64,000 nucleotides of DNA from Oscheius tipulae (GCA_037178975.1 JASJZH010000005.1:7006001-7070000); one strand, 5' to 3'. Shown: positions 35,276 to 48,627, counted from the stretch's first letter. Numbers and translations are program-made. The notes: generated by a model not told the origin, from the sequence alone.

Positions 35276-35896
35276 TCGCTCTCTCATAGTGTCCTGGTTC
35301 TGTGAAACTAATTTTGAAAAAAGAACAAATGTCAGTTGTGACAGGTTCAGACTGTAAGCGTCGTCTCGGTGGGTTCTGTTCGCAGAAGGAAGCTGCAGCA
35401 TAATATGGTAGATCCAAAAGACAGAAACTGTTTAAACAGACGTATTAGTTCTCTGATTGTAAGAGTTATGAATGGGGTCAGTTAGCTGTCAGGATTCATC
35501 TTCCATTCTTCTTTAACTGGAGTTTCGTTTCACTTTCACAAAATCAATGGAGACTTGTCTAAGGAGATGAAAACGATCAACGACAACTTCAGATGGTTTA
35601 GGAGGTGTTTTAGCCGAACCTAAATGAGTTATTTTGTTCGCGATAGCTTTCAGAGCAAGAACAGGAAACATGAAGTGACAGCGGCAGCCGAATAGAAAGG
35701 AAATGTAGGCTCGAAGGCATAGAAAGAAGGTATCCAGTTTAGAGTCTAGGCGAAGTCCATTTTTGGATCTTTGTAGATTTCAGAATGCGAGATGAAAAAA
35801 ATCAACTTCAAGGAGAAAAACCAAGACTTTATTGTTACTAGAACAATTCATATTGGGAAACGGACCCGAATCGGATTCTGGAGATCGTGAAGTTGT
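35276..35896. other. Gap between convergent hbl-1 and MED27
   Basis: No gene seen; probably the 3' UTR of the MED27 gene and spacer. Confidence 0.4.
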
Positions 35897-37463
35897 CTAT
35901 CGGCAGCTTTCATGCATTGACATGGCCGGACTTCTGGGATCGAACATGACGCAGGGGAGATAGTCCTTCATGTATTTGCTGAAAACAAGGTCTTCGTAAT
36001 AAACAAAACAGATGGTTTACTGGCAAATGCGGCATTTGGTCTCGAAGATCTTCTGATATCTGGTGAGCCAGTGGAAATTTTTGAGCAGAAGCTGGGCCGG
36101 TCCTTCGCGATCCGCTCCACTCGGCGCGAAAAGAATTCCAAGACTCTGATTGGCTATCGAGGTCAGTTTCTGGTAGACGAGGTACTGTGATCGCTGCATC
36201 AGATCCAGCTGCAAATTTTTATTGTTTCGAAAGAAAAGTAAGACTACCTTTCTGCCGCCAAACTCTCCAAATTGATCCAAGTAGCGCCATTCCTCGTGCG
36301 GCGCAATGAAGATGAGCATCTCTATCGTACCGTTATTCTCCACAATTAGCGTCTTCTGCGAGACAATCGTCTGTTTGTCCACCACGTTTCCGGTTTTCAT
36401 CTGAAACAAGACTTTTAGTGGCTATCGCTAAAATGAGCTTGAAACATGGTCTCGCAATGGATTGAAATTGCGGCATGTTCTGATCGGGATCGAACTGTCT
36501 AAAAAATGAGAATCAACGACGTCTCTTCTATTTCTTTGATAAATTCCGTTCAGTTTCAGCAAAGGAAATGGTTCGTATTTGTACATAAAAACGTAGAAAG
36601 GAAACAAGCAAAAGAACTGAAAAAGACCTGCAAATCAACATTTGTCCTCTTTCCTAAACTTTTCAACTCTTCCGTTTCAACTTTGTTTTGGGTCTTCGAA
36701 CTTGTGACAAACCTCGAGAAGCGATCCAAATGCTGACTGTTCCAGGATATTCAGCCAGATTCCGTGTCTCTTCTGCAGAGCGTCCTGTTTGATTGTCTGG
36801 AGCGCCTGGAGGAACATGGTGTGCGGATTTGAGTGTGGCGTGTAGGTTGAAAACTGTATACTTGTCTCAACAAAGATAGGCATAAAAAACATACAACTAA
36901 AGGTCGTGGATCGAGGATCATCGGTCGCCGTCTCGTCGAAGTTGAGGATCCTAACCGAACTAGTTGCTCGTTGAAGTGTGCATAGCTCTAAACCTCTTTC
37001 TCATGTTTTCTTAAGGAAAAATAACCTGAAAAGTGTCGAGATAGTTGACACTGTCCAAATAGCTCTCCAGTTTCTCCTTCCCGAAAAGCTCTTTACTATT
37101 GTGGGCTCGCCCCAACTCCTCTGGCAGGAAATCTTCCTAAAACACGTTGTTGGACTAGCGAGCAAGAAAAAGGTACCTGATATTCAAGAGCCAGCTTCTG
37201 AAGAGAGTCGTTGATCGTCATCTTGTCCGGCATCGCCTGAGCCGCCTGCTCGCTCCGATTGTAATTGTCCTCCAGCTTCCGGAACACCTTCTCGAGCTCC
37301 TTATGATCCTCGTTGTCCTCCGTCACCATCTCCATCAGATTCAGCACATTTTGGCGGATTTGCCGAACGTAGTGGAGAGCTGAAAGAAGCTTTTGGTGAG
37401 AAACTGGAATGACATACCATAGGTTGCCGCCTGGTCCTTCGGGAGCTGTCCTTGGGATGACAT
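35897..37463 (-). CDS. mdt-27: Mediator complex subunit 27
   Basis: A subunit of the Mediator tail/head junction that relays activators to RNA polymerase II in the nucleus. The start at 37463 (MSSQGQLPKDQAATYAL) follows an acceptor (CCTCAG) directly, as expected for a trans-spliced mRNA. The N-terminal part is helical (LHYVRQIRQNVLNLMEMV, then VFRKLEDNYNRSEQAAQAM). The C-terminal half has FIAPHEEWRYLDQFGEFGG and YLVYQKLTSIANQSL. The Med27 signature at the end is FETKCRICQ, then KYMKDYLPCVMFDP, then MSMHESCR: the Cys, Cys and His-Cys pattern of the small zinc-ribbon-like tail in human MED27 (CQRCGKFLQDGLPP, FHDTCR). It begins 134 nt after the stop of the RRM gene upstream. Confidence 0.8.
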
Positions 37464-37597
37464 CTGAGGCAAGGCCATAGGCAAATCAAGCAAAATAAAG
37501 GTAACAATTTGGTATCAGCCATGGGAGGGAACACGAAGTTAAAAAATAGTTTTATTGAAATATACACCCGTGGGGTCAGAAATTATAGAATAAGAGA

Positions 37598-39575
37598 TCA
37601 CCATCTGTTGGACTGAAGAGCTTGAGACATGGCGCGTTCATTGAAATTGGTGTCCAGGACGAACAGACTCCATCGACTCTCCTCCAACTCCTCGTGATAC
37701 CAGTCCCCGTCGGCTATTATCTTCTCGTTCGCCTCTTCGGCCGTCGGATAGCTGATCTCTGAAAGGAGTTTGTTGATACAGATATCTTTAAAAGGTTTTG
37801 ATCATCCGAAGCTCTAACCCCGTCTCTTTCAAGTGTGTCTCGGGTCTTTTTTTGCTAAAACTATCGCAACAGTGCTAACGTATCGTAATAACTTTAGCAC
37901 TTTCAACTTCCTGGCTAGTAAAGCAAACATTTTTACACAAAAAGTACCTGCGTAGACAGGCTCCGGCGGCTGTTGCGGCTGTGGAGGAGCAATCGGCTGG
38001 GCCATATGCGGCTGCATTGCCGGTGGATTGTGTACCTGGAAATAGTTTCTTTAGCATACACTTCCTTCGACAAACGGGCCAAAAAGTAAGAAACTAACTA
38101 AAAATGGCTTTTGTCCGGCATTGATCTGATTTCTGGGGAGTCTCTGCTTCGCCGCGGCCAACTTCAATTGCATCTCTTTTCCACGGACGACAGTTCGATG
38201 CATCTCCACCTAGAAATCTCATTTTGTCAGATTTATTGATGAAAAATGCACGAGGGCCATCTGCTGCTCGGTTTGATCTCCGAAACGAACGAAGCCGAGT
38301 CCACGCGAACTGCCGTCAGGATTCCTGTAGACTTTGGCTCCTCTGCACGACTTGTACTTGTGACCGAAGACCTAAACAATGCATATTCGACATACTGAGA
38401 AATAGAAAAGTACCTGGTAGAGATCAGCATCGTCAATCTCGAAGCTGAGATTGTTGACGAATAGGTTGTATTCGATCGAAGGAAGGCGAGGATCATTGGC
38501 GAAAGACAAATTATAACGAGTAGGAGGTTCCGAATTGTGGACAATCGTCCCATTCGCCGTGAGCATAGCGTGACGGGCAGCATCCGAATCGACAAACTCG
38601 ACGAAACAATACCCTGAGGTCTGAAAGAGCTTCATAAAATTCAGAAAGGTAATCTCCATGCAACAGGAAGAACATTTTACCCAAATATATCTTCTCAAGT
38701 CTGCAGAGGCATTTCTAGATTATTCTGCTGCAACGTGAAGTTTTAGTGGATACCGGTTATAAACTCTATCAAAGAAACAGCGGTCACATAGCAGATAATG
38801 TGGAACAAAAGTATCAAAAAACGTTGAGTTATAGAAACGACGTGAGATCAGTCTCTACTTTGACCTTTCAGATCTTCAACTATCTGGCAAAGTTCTTTTG
38901 TTCAAATTGAATTCAAAAACAAGATCAAATTAAAGAAAAAATCAGCTATTCACCTTGAGGCGAATATCGAGTCTAGGTAATAGTTCGGCAGGCTCCCCCC
39001 TTCAAGTCAAAAATTACGGTAGTTGCCCCCCTTCGTCTAAAATCGTGTTTTTCTCATAAAATGTATTAATTTTTCCAGTTTCTAACTGCGTTTATCAAAT
39101 CCAGCGTGCAAAAAGAACCCTTTAGAACATGCAAAACGTCATAAATATCAGGGAAATCAGAGAACTGTAAGTTTGAGACAAACCTCGAATAACTCGTTCT
39201 TTTCCGTAGTTTTTTCACTTTTCTTACATTCTAGGGGGTTTTTTTACACGCTGGATTCGATAAAAGCCGTCAAAAACTGAAAAAGTTGGTAAATTTCATC
39301 AGAAAAACCTATTCTGAGCGATATTGTAAAAGCGCGCCAAAAATTTAAACGAAAGGGGACGCCTGCCGAACTATTACCCGAGTCTAATCTCAACGTATCT
39401 AGAAGAAACTTACAGCGCCCGTGTGCTTATCGACGACCATTTTGACTGTGTTTGGATCGTGTCCGAGCTGTTTGAATGAACGAGCCACAAAATCCGCATC
39501 CCAGTCCTTATTTAGATCGCCCATCCATAGCGTCCGATGCGAGTCCAGAGGCGTGTTGTTAATCTGGACTTGCAT
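37598..39575 (-). CDS. SECP43/TRNAU1AP-like protein with two RRMs
   Basis: An RNA-binding protein of the tRNA-Sec-associated protein 1 family (in vertebrates linked to selenocysteine tRNA; related yeast Nam8-like proteins act in splicing). The start at 39575 follows TTTTAG|AC. RRM1 runs from TLWMGDLNKDWDADFVARSF to GYCFVEFVDSDAARHAML, split by a 790-nt intron that houses an inverted-repeat element. RRM2 has YNLFVNNLSFEIDDADLYQ and RGLGFVRFGDQTEQQMAL. A Pro/Gln-rich stretch (38010-37950) precedes a C-terminal block reading EEANEKIIADGDWYHEELEE and ending SNRW, like the human end. The selenocysteine role is not shown by the sequence. Confidence 0.82.
38969..39385. repeat. Terminal-inverted-repeat element in an intron
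   Basis: An 18-bp perfect inverted repeat (GGTAATAGTTCGGCAGGC at 38976-38993 and its complement at 39361-39378) with partly matching flanks on both sides bounds about 410 bp without coding frames. It lies inside the large intron of the RRM gene. Confidence 0.65.
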
Positions 39576-39905
39576 GTCTAAAAGAGTCCTACTTACACTC
39601 AGTATCTCGCTAGTTTGGTTAGAAAGTGTGAGCCGACCCAGACAGCAAAAATAAAAAAAGAGTTATAAAATATATGTTTACTACAAATCTACATAAAGGG
39701 AAGGAAATAGCTCAATAAATAAGATATCATCACAAGGGACCAGTGGGACTAAAAAGACAGTAAAACACCTATCACATAAAACAACGAGAGAAAAGTCATA
39801 ACCATAGAACACCCAGCGAAATGAGGACAGCCATACAATAAGAATTTGGGAAAGTTTGAAGACACCGCGTAGGGAAAAGAAGGCGCATCGCAGTAAGTTG
39901 GCAGA

Positions 39906-42900
39906 TTATTGGGGCTGCTCTTGATCTGCTCCGTGTACAGTAGGATTCGAGGCTCCGCTGAATGGATCCACTGCATCCGCATCATCTGCAAACGATTGAT
40001 CCCCATTCGAGTGGGCTAAAAGTCGATATACCTGGCATCATTGGTATAAAATTGAACAGGGGCATTGCTGGGGGAGCCTGTTGGGGGACCACATTGACTG
40101 GAGCCGCTCCGACGTTCGCTCCTCCCATTCCGCCAGTAGCGACATAGCGTGATGCTCCGCCGCCACGAGCATGTCTCAATCCGCCGGCGACTCCTCCGGC
40201 TGGTGGTGCTTCCGGAGCTGCTGCTGTTGCTAATGACATTGCCGCTGGAGGTGGGGCAACAGCTGGCTGTTCTTCGATTCCGGCTCCTACCCACTTGTTC
40301 TGTGCGGCATCCCAAACGATCTAAAGCTTGAACAATATTAAAAACACTGAAAGAGAACAAACCGATGGGTTGCTATCATCGGGAAGACGCATGTCATCAC
40401 TGCCAGGGACAACGCTGCGCACTTTGTTTACAAACGAGCCCATCCATCCAGTACTTTTACTGCCAGACTTCTTCATGCCGCCGTTTTCCTGTGGCTTGGA
40501 ACTTGTTGGAGCTTGAGTCTGCTGCTGTCTTGGTTGTTGGGCCGAAACGGACTGCTGCATAACAGAAGGCGGTTGAGACTTTGGCGGTTCGGGTGTGGGA
40601 TGCCATTCAGCTGCCGAGATGGAACTTGTTGTCGGCTGGCTTCGAATTGGAGATGACTCGGGAGAGGTCGTATCGACTGATTCCGTCGTGGCCGATTCGT
40701 AGTCATTGTGCTGATGATTGTTTGCTTGGCCGTACAGTTGTTGCTGGGTCTGACATAGCTGTTCGCCGTAGCTCATTGGCTGAAATAGGAGAAGTTTTTT
40801 GTAACGAAAGAATGTACCTGTCCTTGTTGGCTGGAAATGCTGTCCATTCGTCCACGAGGTGTCTGGAATTCCGTGAGAAGAGGAGACATCACATCGTTTT
40901 GCGGAGCTATCGAATCGCGATGAAAGGAGCTCGGCGAGGCTGTGGATCCACGCGGACTCATCTGAATCGGTTCTTGACGCTCAGCATGCCAATCTCGGGC
41001 CTCAATGGCCAGCGAATCAGTTCTAGACCTGAATATAAGTTAATACGCGAAACTGACAAATTTTATACCTGGAAGACATTGGATTGGGCTCTGGCTCTTG
41101 ATACTGTTGTTGATAGACCGGCTCTGGCTGTATCTGCTCTTGGAAGACGACTGGCACGGTTTGTTGATGAGCATTTTCTGGCTGCGAGACTGGGCCTTGA
41201 TCGTTCTGCTTCTGTTGCAGATTGATGATCATCATTCTCAGGTTCTCGATCCACGTCGTATCGGCAGCATCATCAGCAGCGTACATTCGAAGACTGAAAA
41301 TTAATTGTACCCGGACACACGATATAACTACCTGTCAGCCAAGTCAGCCAAGACTGTCAAATCAGTGACCGAGAAGAGATGATAGTAGTACCAGATCGAG
41401 GTGACTACGGAGAGCAAATATCTGAAGGCCTCGGCGTTGAAACTTCCGAATCCGGCCAGAAGTTGAGCGTATTGAAGGCGTTTCTGTTGGAACTCGACCG
41501 AATTGTTCAACGGGCTGACAAAACCGGCTGGAGCAGTCATCTTGATCGCGTAGTCAAAGATTTCCGTCGCGTGAAGATCGGTCAGCGAGAAGCCGAATCG
41601 ACATGTCGTCGAGTCCCATTCGTCATCGGGAAGACTGGCATGAATGAGTGACACGTATTGGCGCGAATCGGCATCTTCTTCTCTAAAATGTGACTTTCGT
41701 TGTAATGAATTGAAGAAAGACTCACGTCGAAGTTGGCCTCTGGAAGACATTCACTCCCTCGAAGTTGGAAAGGAGAGAGACTGCCAAAAAGCAAAAATCG
41801 GCGGCGGCGTGGTATTCTCTCTTCGCCAAGACGCATCCAAGACGATAGACGGTCTCTTTGGCATGACTCGTGTTGAGGTTGGCCAGTACAATGGCAGCAT
41901 GTGATCTCCAGCTGCCTTCTTCGTCATTCGGAGGATTCGTCTGGAATTGAATGCTCAATTATGTAACAAAAGAGAAACAAACTAAGACAGGTGCCGGCTG
42001 TCCGCTAGCAACAGCCACCAGCGTCATTACTGGATTGGAAGTAGGCCGGGTAGCGAGGAATTTGGCTTCGATATCGGCGAGTTTCTTCTCATTTCCGGCG
42101 AAGATTCTTCTAACCAGAATCATGGCATCGGCGTGGAGACCCGACTTCACAGCCCAGTCAACCGCTTCCTAAAGTTTTGGTTAGAATTGAGAACAGAAAC
42201 GTTCTACATCAACGTGTCCACCAAGAAGATACGCGGTGAACATCTCGTAGGCCTTCTGGTCCGGCTGAATTGTGCGAATACTCTCCTGTGAAGGTGTAGC
42301 ACTCTTCTCGCGATGGTTGGACAAGGCCTTCCTAGAGCTCGACGGTCCCACGGCAATCAAAAGCTGCGCGATATCCGGTCCAGTGACACGCTATAGTTCT
42401 CTTTAATTGAACTAACTAAAAGAAGCATACCCCTTGCTGCTTGACACAGGTCTCGAGAAGTCTCCAAAGAAGAGTACAGTCGACAACATCGCAGCTGTGA
42501 GGATTCGACTTGGCCAAGTCCGAATGCTGGATTCTCATAATTTGATTCTGGATGTAGAGCAGGACGGAGTGGGAGGGAGTTCGGTCGTTCAGAAGAGGTC
42601 CCTTGAAGTTCTGGGCGGCGTCGACGAGACGTCTGCTGTGGTTGTCGCGGAGCAACGTCTTCACATCATCGATATAGACAACAGAGACGGAATTATCGGG
42701 GATCACCGTGATCTTCTTTCCTCCCGGACCGAATTTCAAGAAGGCATGGGGAGTTCGGAACTTCTGGGGAGCTCGCTGATCAATGCTGAGAATGTCCGAC
42801 GCTCTATCGTCGTCCTTCTCATAAACACTGGCCCGATCGCTGAGTCTGAAATCAAGTTGTTTATTCAGGTTTTGACCACCCAGTCGGAAAGAAAGCAGAG

Positions 42901-45900
42901 TCCCGAGAAATACCAAAGCAAAAAGGTGATAGATTGAGAAACCCAATGTGCATAAACTCACACGTAGGGGATCGGTTTGGGGCCAACAAAAATTGGATCA
43001 GAGTCCGATCTATTACGATTCTCAACGTCAAGAAACCAACTCACCCGTCAGCACTATCTCTGTCGTCGCTGAAGAGCTGCTTCTGACTAGCCTCATAGGC
43101 CTTTTGCTGACGCTGGATGTTCTTGGCCATATACTCTTCCTTCATCGAGTTACAAATTTTCCTCAGGGCGTTATCTTTCGTGTCTCCGTTGCAGATGAAG
43201 TTGTAATATTCTCTCTTGAACATGTTCCGGAAGCCTTGGACTCCGACCGGTGACAGCTTGTTGTAGACGACGGCAAAGAACAGATAAGCCACTTTCTCCT
43301 CCGGTTCCAGGCTCGCGAATTCACGAGGCACACGGAACTTTCGGAACACACTTTCGGCAACTTTCTGAAATCATTTGTGATCTATTAAAATAAGCAGTGA
43401 ATCTCACCAGTTCGAGGTTGATGAGTCCGAGATTATAGATCTCGTCTGGTCCGAAAATGGGAGCTCGAGCATGACTGGCCATGGGATACGAGGAGAAGGA
43501 ATTGTTGATTCCGCGTGGAATGGCTGGCATGTTGTAGTTGCGCATCTCGTCCTCGCTTTCTCCTTCTTCATCAACCACATCAGATTCCTCGCTGAAACTC
43601 TCGTCTTCCTCATCTTCAGGACGCGAGGCGTAGACGTCGTAAGGCACCATGTTTCCTCCATTACGTTGGAATCTGAACATACGAAGTCAGTCAAGAGAAA
43701 GAGTACCTCTCTATAGAACGAGCATCATAGGTGGACTGCGGTCGAGGATGCTGATACATCATAGCCTGCTGCTGGTAGTACTCGTTCGGATACTGCATTC
43801 CTCCGGTACTCTGTCTGCCAGAGAGACGAGCCATTTGTTGGTAGCTGGAAATTGAAGGTTACGAAGCAATGAAAGCTTTGAAGCTAGTCAACAGGCAGTG
43901 AACACGACTTAAAACTGACGGGTAGTACTGCGGATGAACCGGATAGCCGCGATTGTCATAGGCGTGTCGACCGTGATGGTGATGATGCTGGTTGGAATAT
44001 CCGCGATGATGATAGGGCATATCATCAACAATATCCGACTTGGCACGGCTTGGCGGACGATTGCGGTTCAGACGACTGCGTCGTGATGCGTCAACGAAGT
44101 CCTCTCCGTATCCGGCGCCTCCGTGAGTACTGATATCCATCGACTCGTTCAAAGAGGGATCCGGTTGCGAAAAGTTGGACATGTTACCTGCAAATCCACT
44201 TATTCGAAGAAGAAACAGGCAAATCACCTTTGTCATGCGCAGTGTAGCTGGAATTAGAGATATCAGCCTTGTTCCGGGAGCTAATCTGGATGACAGAGCG
44301 ACGACCACTGAAAAAGCAATGTGTATTACAAAAATCAACTAAAACCTCTCGACTGGAGGAGCAACCTCGGCCGACCAGGTCATTTAAACAGACAACGAGA
44401 TTAAAAGCGACAGTGTGACACAATGCATTCTTTTTTTGTAAACTTGTTAGAAAAAGCTTTACTACTACTTTATTTGACACGTTATGACATGTCAAATACT
44501 TACCCAGCAGCTTCTGTCAGAGGATTTCCTCGAACGAGTTTCGGCGTATCGACGCGTGATCTGTCGAGTCGGTGCATAGATTCTGCGGCAGCCGTTCTCA
44601 CATCAATGTACTTCTCTCGAACACCTCGATACCGTTCCTGATAGCTGCTGCGGACTCCTCCGCGACTAAAGGCTACTGATCCCTGGAACAAACGATTATT
44701 ATTCGGACGAGAAACTTGAGGAACCTGAGTACTGTCACTGTGTTCTCCGTTTTGAACTTGACCCGATGTCGCGATCGGCTGGATTCCGCTTCGAATGGAC
44801 GATACCGAAGTCCTTCTTTCTACTACGCGTTCTACTTCCTGTACACTGTCATTTGGAGTACTCGTGGCCTGAGCCTGTCCGATATGTTCGAGCTGGAGTG
44901 TATCCGGTGTAGTCCTGGGCTCTTCCACCTCGGGAGCAACCCTAAAAATGATACACTTTACAACGAGAAAAGGAGATCGTACAGATGGCTACGATCTTCT
45001 GGTCGTGGAGACAAGCGTGGTCGTTCTTCGGTGACAGCCGAGGCCAAAACGGGAGACACCTCCGGAGGAGCAGCCGTCGATTGTGAGCTGGTAGATTGAG
45101 CAGTCGTGACAAATTCTGGCCTAATTTCCACAACAGGCTCCGGCAGTGGTACAGCAGCCTGTATCGGACGGGTTGGAGCAACTCTTCGGACATTTGGTTC
45201 GACTGGAATCTGACTAACAGGACCGACTCGAGCGACCGGATGTTCAGGCTGAAATCACTATCATGTGAAAAACCAACAGAAAATCAGGCCAACCTCGGGG
45301 TGATTCTTGATTATGGGAGCAACTTGAGCAACTGGTTGAACTTCGACGTGTTTCTCGGCCTCATGAGCTGCCTGATGTTCGAGACTGAACGTAGATTCGC
45401 GGCTCGGATCAGAATGAACGGAAGGAATTGGCTCAGACTGCGTGCTTTCCATAGCATACGGAGATTTCTGAAACACTCACTTATGAATCCATCTAAGAGG
45501 TTGGTCTCGTCTCTATGAATTATAGGGTCGCACAAGTTAGTCGCGGGGATTCTACTTCACATACCTCATGCACGGATTCTCGCGGCGTCTGTTCCCAGTC
45601 ATCCCACTCGTCCTCTTTCTTCTCCTCTTTCGAGTGATTCGAGTTGAACGTATCTACAGAATAAGTAGATTCCGGAGTGACTTGTGACGACTGTTTCGCC
45701 GGATGATCGACCTGTTCTGCTGGCAGTGAAACGACGGGATGTTCCTGAACAGACTGAGGTTGAGCAGGGGCGAATTCGACAGCTGGTGAGGCAGCAGTGG
45801 CGGTGGGAAAATCGACAGATTCAAACTCCGGAATAGAGGAAAGTGAAGCGACTTGGGGAAGGTAGTACTGCTGTTCTTGTTGAGCCGCATTGTATCCAGT

Positions 45901-46517
45901 ATGATAGTAATCATAATTCTGGTAATATTGACCATCTTGTCCCACGTAGCCTTGATATTGGACCTCCTGCATATTTTGTCTTAACTAAAGAACGGGTCCT
46001 ACACCGGCACCACTACCTTCACCAGTTAGAAAAATTTTGGGAAAGAATTTGTGAGTAAAAGAAAGCAAACAAACTGAATCTTACCTGGGGAACATGCTGT
46101 GTTTGGTTGCTATTCAGTAATGGTATGTGTTGAACAGGCGGTGGCAAGGAATAGGCACTCGGAGGAGGAACATGCTAAAGCTCATGTGCTCATAGTGACA
46201 ATTGAAAACGAACCTGATAGCTCTGGTTATAATTATTAGTTTGAGCTGGTTGCGATGACTGCTGATAATTTTGAGGCACCTGGACACAGCTTGATTTGGT
46301 AATAGGAGGAAAAAAAAACCTGGTTAGCTTGATCATGACTCCAATAGTTGTTTTGTGGCTGGCCGAGATTCACGTTCTGCCATGTTTCGGCCGGATTATT
46401 GCCTAAACGACCAGTTTGAGATGGAAAAATAGCAAGTGAAATACCTGTAGCTACATGACTTTGGGCTGCCGGCTGGGGTTTCTTGTTTTGGACAGCCTGC
46501 TGCCAATATAAAGACAT
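39906..46517 (-). CDS. SEC16 COPII coat organiser
   Basis: A large scaffold of ER exit sites that recruits the COPII coat. The start at 46517 (MSLYWQQAVQNKK) lies 23 nt after an acceptor (CATTTCAG). The first third is low-complexity, rich in Gln, Pro, Tyr and Ser (46500-43900). The central conserved domain begins near 43680 and includes the block RTPHAFLKFGPGGKKITV (near 42740), typical of Sec16, followed by helical repeat segments down to about 41340 (RRLVDAAQNFKG, LLWRLLETCVKQQG, ADAMILVRRIFAGN). The C-terminal part is again Gln/Ser-rich, with a conserved WMGSFVNKVRSVVPG (near 40430) and an Ala/Gly-rich tail ending ADQEQPQ at 39906. Many short introns; no frameshift was found. Confidence 0.88.
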
Positions 46518-47222
46518 CCAGTCGTGGGGCCCAGTTTATCTGAAATGTTTTTTGGAGACGGGATAAGAGCACGGCAAGAGAATTGGAAAAGTACTTTTTG
46601 TTTTTCCAATACAAAACAGAGTTTCACATATTTCTGGTCGTTTTTAGCGTACTATTGTCAGACCACAATTCAAAAGACACCAGAAAATGATAGAATATTT
46701 AACGATAAAAGCAAGATGAAGGAGCAGCAAGGAATTTAGAGTTTCCAAGCTTGCAGCGGTAAAACCGCTGATGAACAACGTTTTCACGAAATCTGTGGAA
46801 ATATTTCACTTGCGACCATCAAGAAATAGCGATAAAAGCGCGTCCAATCATCCCAAAAGAGGTATATTAACTTCTACTCGGGAATTGAACCAATGCCACG
46901 TCACGCACTCGTCAGAGCTTTCAGGTCACTTTATTCTATACTTTTCGTTCTTCTAGCATTTCCGGAGCTATTTTACAGCAAAAGATGAAGAGAACGTAGA
47001 ATAAAATTAGGTCAGAACAAATAGATTTGTTGGCGACCGCTGCGCAGACTGCTTACGCAGAAGATCTTACTGTACTGTCAAATTTTTTGAACATGGTGTG
47101 CAGCGGTTTGTTTTTCCGCAATTGCGTACCCCTCAAATCTCGATGTCCTTCGAATTTGTCGCAGATCTTTAGCCTCTTTTTATCTTTCTGCTGCTTTGTT
47201 TCTCATTAAAAACGTATTTCAG
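46518..47222. other. Divergent promoter region of SEC16 and C1D
   Basis: About 700 nt between two genes read outward. It contains a perfect hairpin (CAGCGGT, AAA, ACCGCTG, 46754-46770). No gene is supported. Confidence 0.4.
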
Positions 47223-47837
47223 ATGAGCACCGTCGAGGGTCCGAGCACACCAATTCCAAAAGCAGTCATACCAAAACATGTCGTGGCCCAATTAGGAGAA
47301 TTCAACAAGGCACTCGGAGAGGCAGAGCAAGCTCTGGAAAAACACTTTGCCATAGATTTTGATCAGCATATCAAAAATGTAAGTCTCACTTATCAGTCGC
47401 TAGCTATCGGGCATTCAGAGAACTGCCGCCGATATGACTCGGATTGACGTGATGTCCGTTTTTACTCTGAGCTCGTTAGGATGGGTCGTGGCTGCTATGA
47501 GAGGTGAAGACCCAGACGAAAGTGCTTCAATCAGAACTGAATTGGTTACTTTTGTCAGTTTCTTTCCAGATAACAATTTTCCAGGCTCGAAGTAAGGATT
47601 ATAATGACAGACTGAAGGAGCTCGACTCTCGGAAAACGGCTCCTCGTGTAAACGCAATAGCAGCCAAGAACTTTGTCAGAAATGCTCTCTGGGAAATTCC
47701 TACAGCAGGGGACGACGATAGTGGACTTGCACATGGTACTCAATCTCCCGGGGAGGACGAAACGGTAACCTTGTTTATTTTCCCACTTATCATATTTTCA
47801 GATGCCTTCCCCCGAAACAAAAAGGAAAAAGAAGTAA
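47223..47837 (+). CDS. C1D/Rrp47 exosome cofactor
   Basis: A small nuclear protein that binds nucleic acid and, in yeast (Rrp47/Lrp1), partners the exosome nuclease Rrp6. The start at 47223 follows an acceptor (TATTTCAG) directly. Four exons are joined by introns of 40, 40 and 36 nt. The helical Sas10/C1D domain includes MTRIDVMSVFTLSSLGWVV (human counterpart VDLVSAYTLNSMFWVYLAT) and ends with NAIAAKNFVRNALWEIP (human ASRFVKNALWEP). A basic tail (PETKRKKK) closes the protein at 47837, only about 50 nt from the convergent neighbour. Confidence 0.85.
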
Positions 47838-47886
47838 TTCTTCATTTTTATTAAAACCTATTTGTTGACTTATCTTTTAAAGTTTA

Positions 47887-48627
47887 TTAAATCGATTCGA
47901 TACTCTTGCAGTACTTCATGAACAAACTGATCTGTTCGCAAGTCACATCCGGGTAAGTGATACGTATCAAGGAGCAATTGCCCTCGGCAAACGTCGAGAC
48001 GTCTTTAATCCCAAAATTTGCCGCTGTTCGCTTCGTCTGATCGCACATCACTCGAAGATCTTCCTGTCGGTAGGTAATGTTGTTGATTGTATCATAGATC
48101 AGTGGCTAATAATTGCTTTTTGATGCTTTTTTAAACAAAACTTACGTCAGGAGTTGTCGTCGTCTGCTGATACCTGGCGTTCTTCTCGAGCAAGTGCTGA
48201 ATCCCAGTTCACAGAAGATAGAGTAAAATTGTACCTGCATGTAAGACTTTCTCCCATTCACAGTCCTCGGCTTTTTCGGTTCGACAATTTCCTGACTCGG
48301 CGGAATCGTCTGCAGCATAGACGGCGTTGTGGTAGCAATAATTTTTTTCGGATGCTTCTTTCGTTTCGTCTTCTTTTTGACCGATTTTATTCGTTTGACT
48401 GAGAGCTTTCCTCCGTTCAGCGGCAGTTCAGAGGGCGACCACTGCTCTTCCTGAAATGGTTTGATTCGCCATCTTGTTCGTAAACTTACAGCAGCGATCT
48501 CGAGATTCGAAGACGTTATGAAGGCTTGTTCTACGGGCAGAGTCAGAAAGCAAACTTTACAATTGCAATAAGCTTAACTTACTGACGAAAAACCTGCTAG
48601 GAGAGAGAGAATGAGGACTGATTTCAT
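47887..48627 (-). CDS. Small secreted protein, family unknown
   Basis: The start at 48627 gives a signal peptide (MKSVLILSLLAGFS). After two short introns comes a very basic linker (KRIKSVKKKTKRKKHPKK, near 48400), then a Thr-rich spacer (QQTTTTPD). The last exon (48115-47887) encodes a compact cysteine-containing end: VMCDQTKRTAANFG, then EGNCSLIRITYPDVTCEQI and MKYCK. Four Cys could form two disulfides. Neither domain nor function is recognised. Its 3' end faces that of C1D. Confidence 0.6.

Noticed and set aside
46868-46890. tRNA B-box-like GGTTCAATTCC on the minus strand
   Set aside because: There is no matching T-stem, A box or acceptor stem around it.
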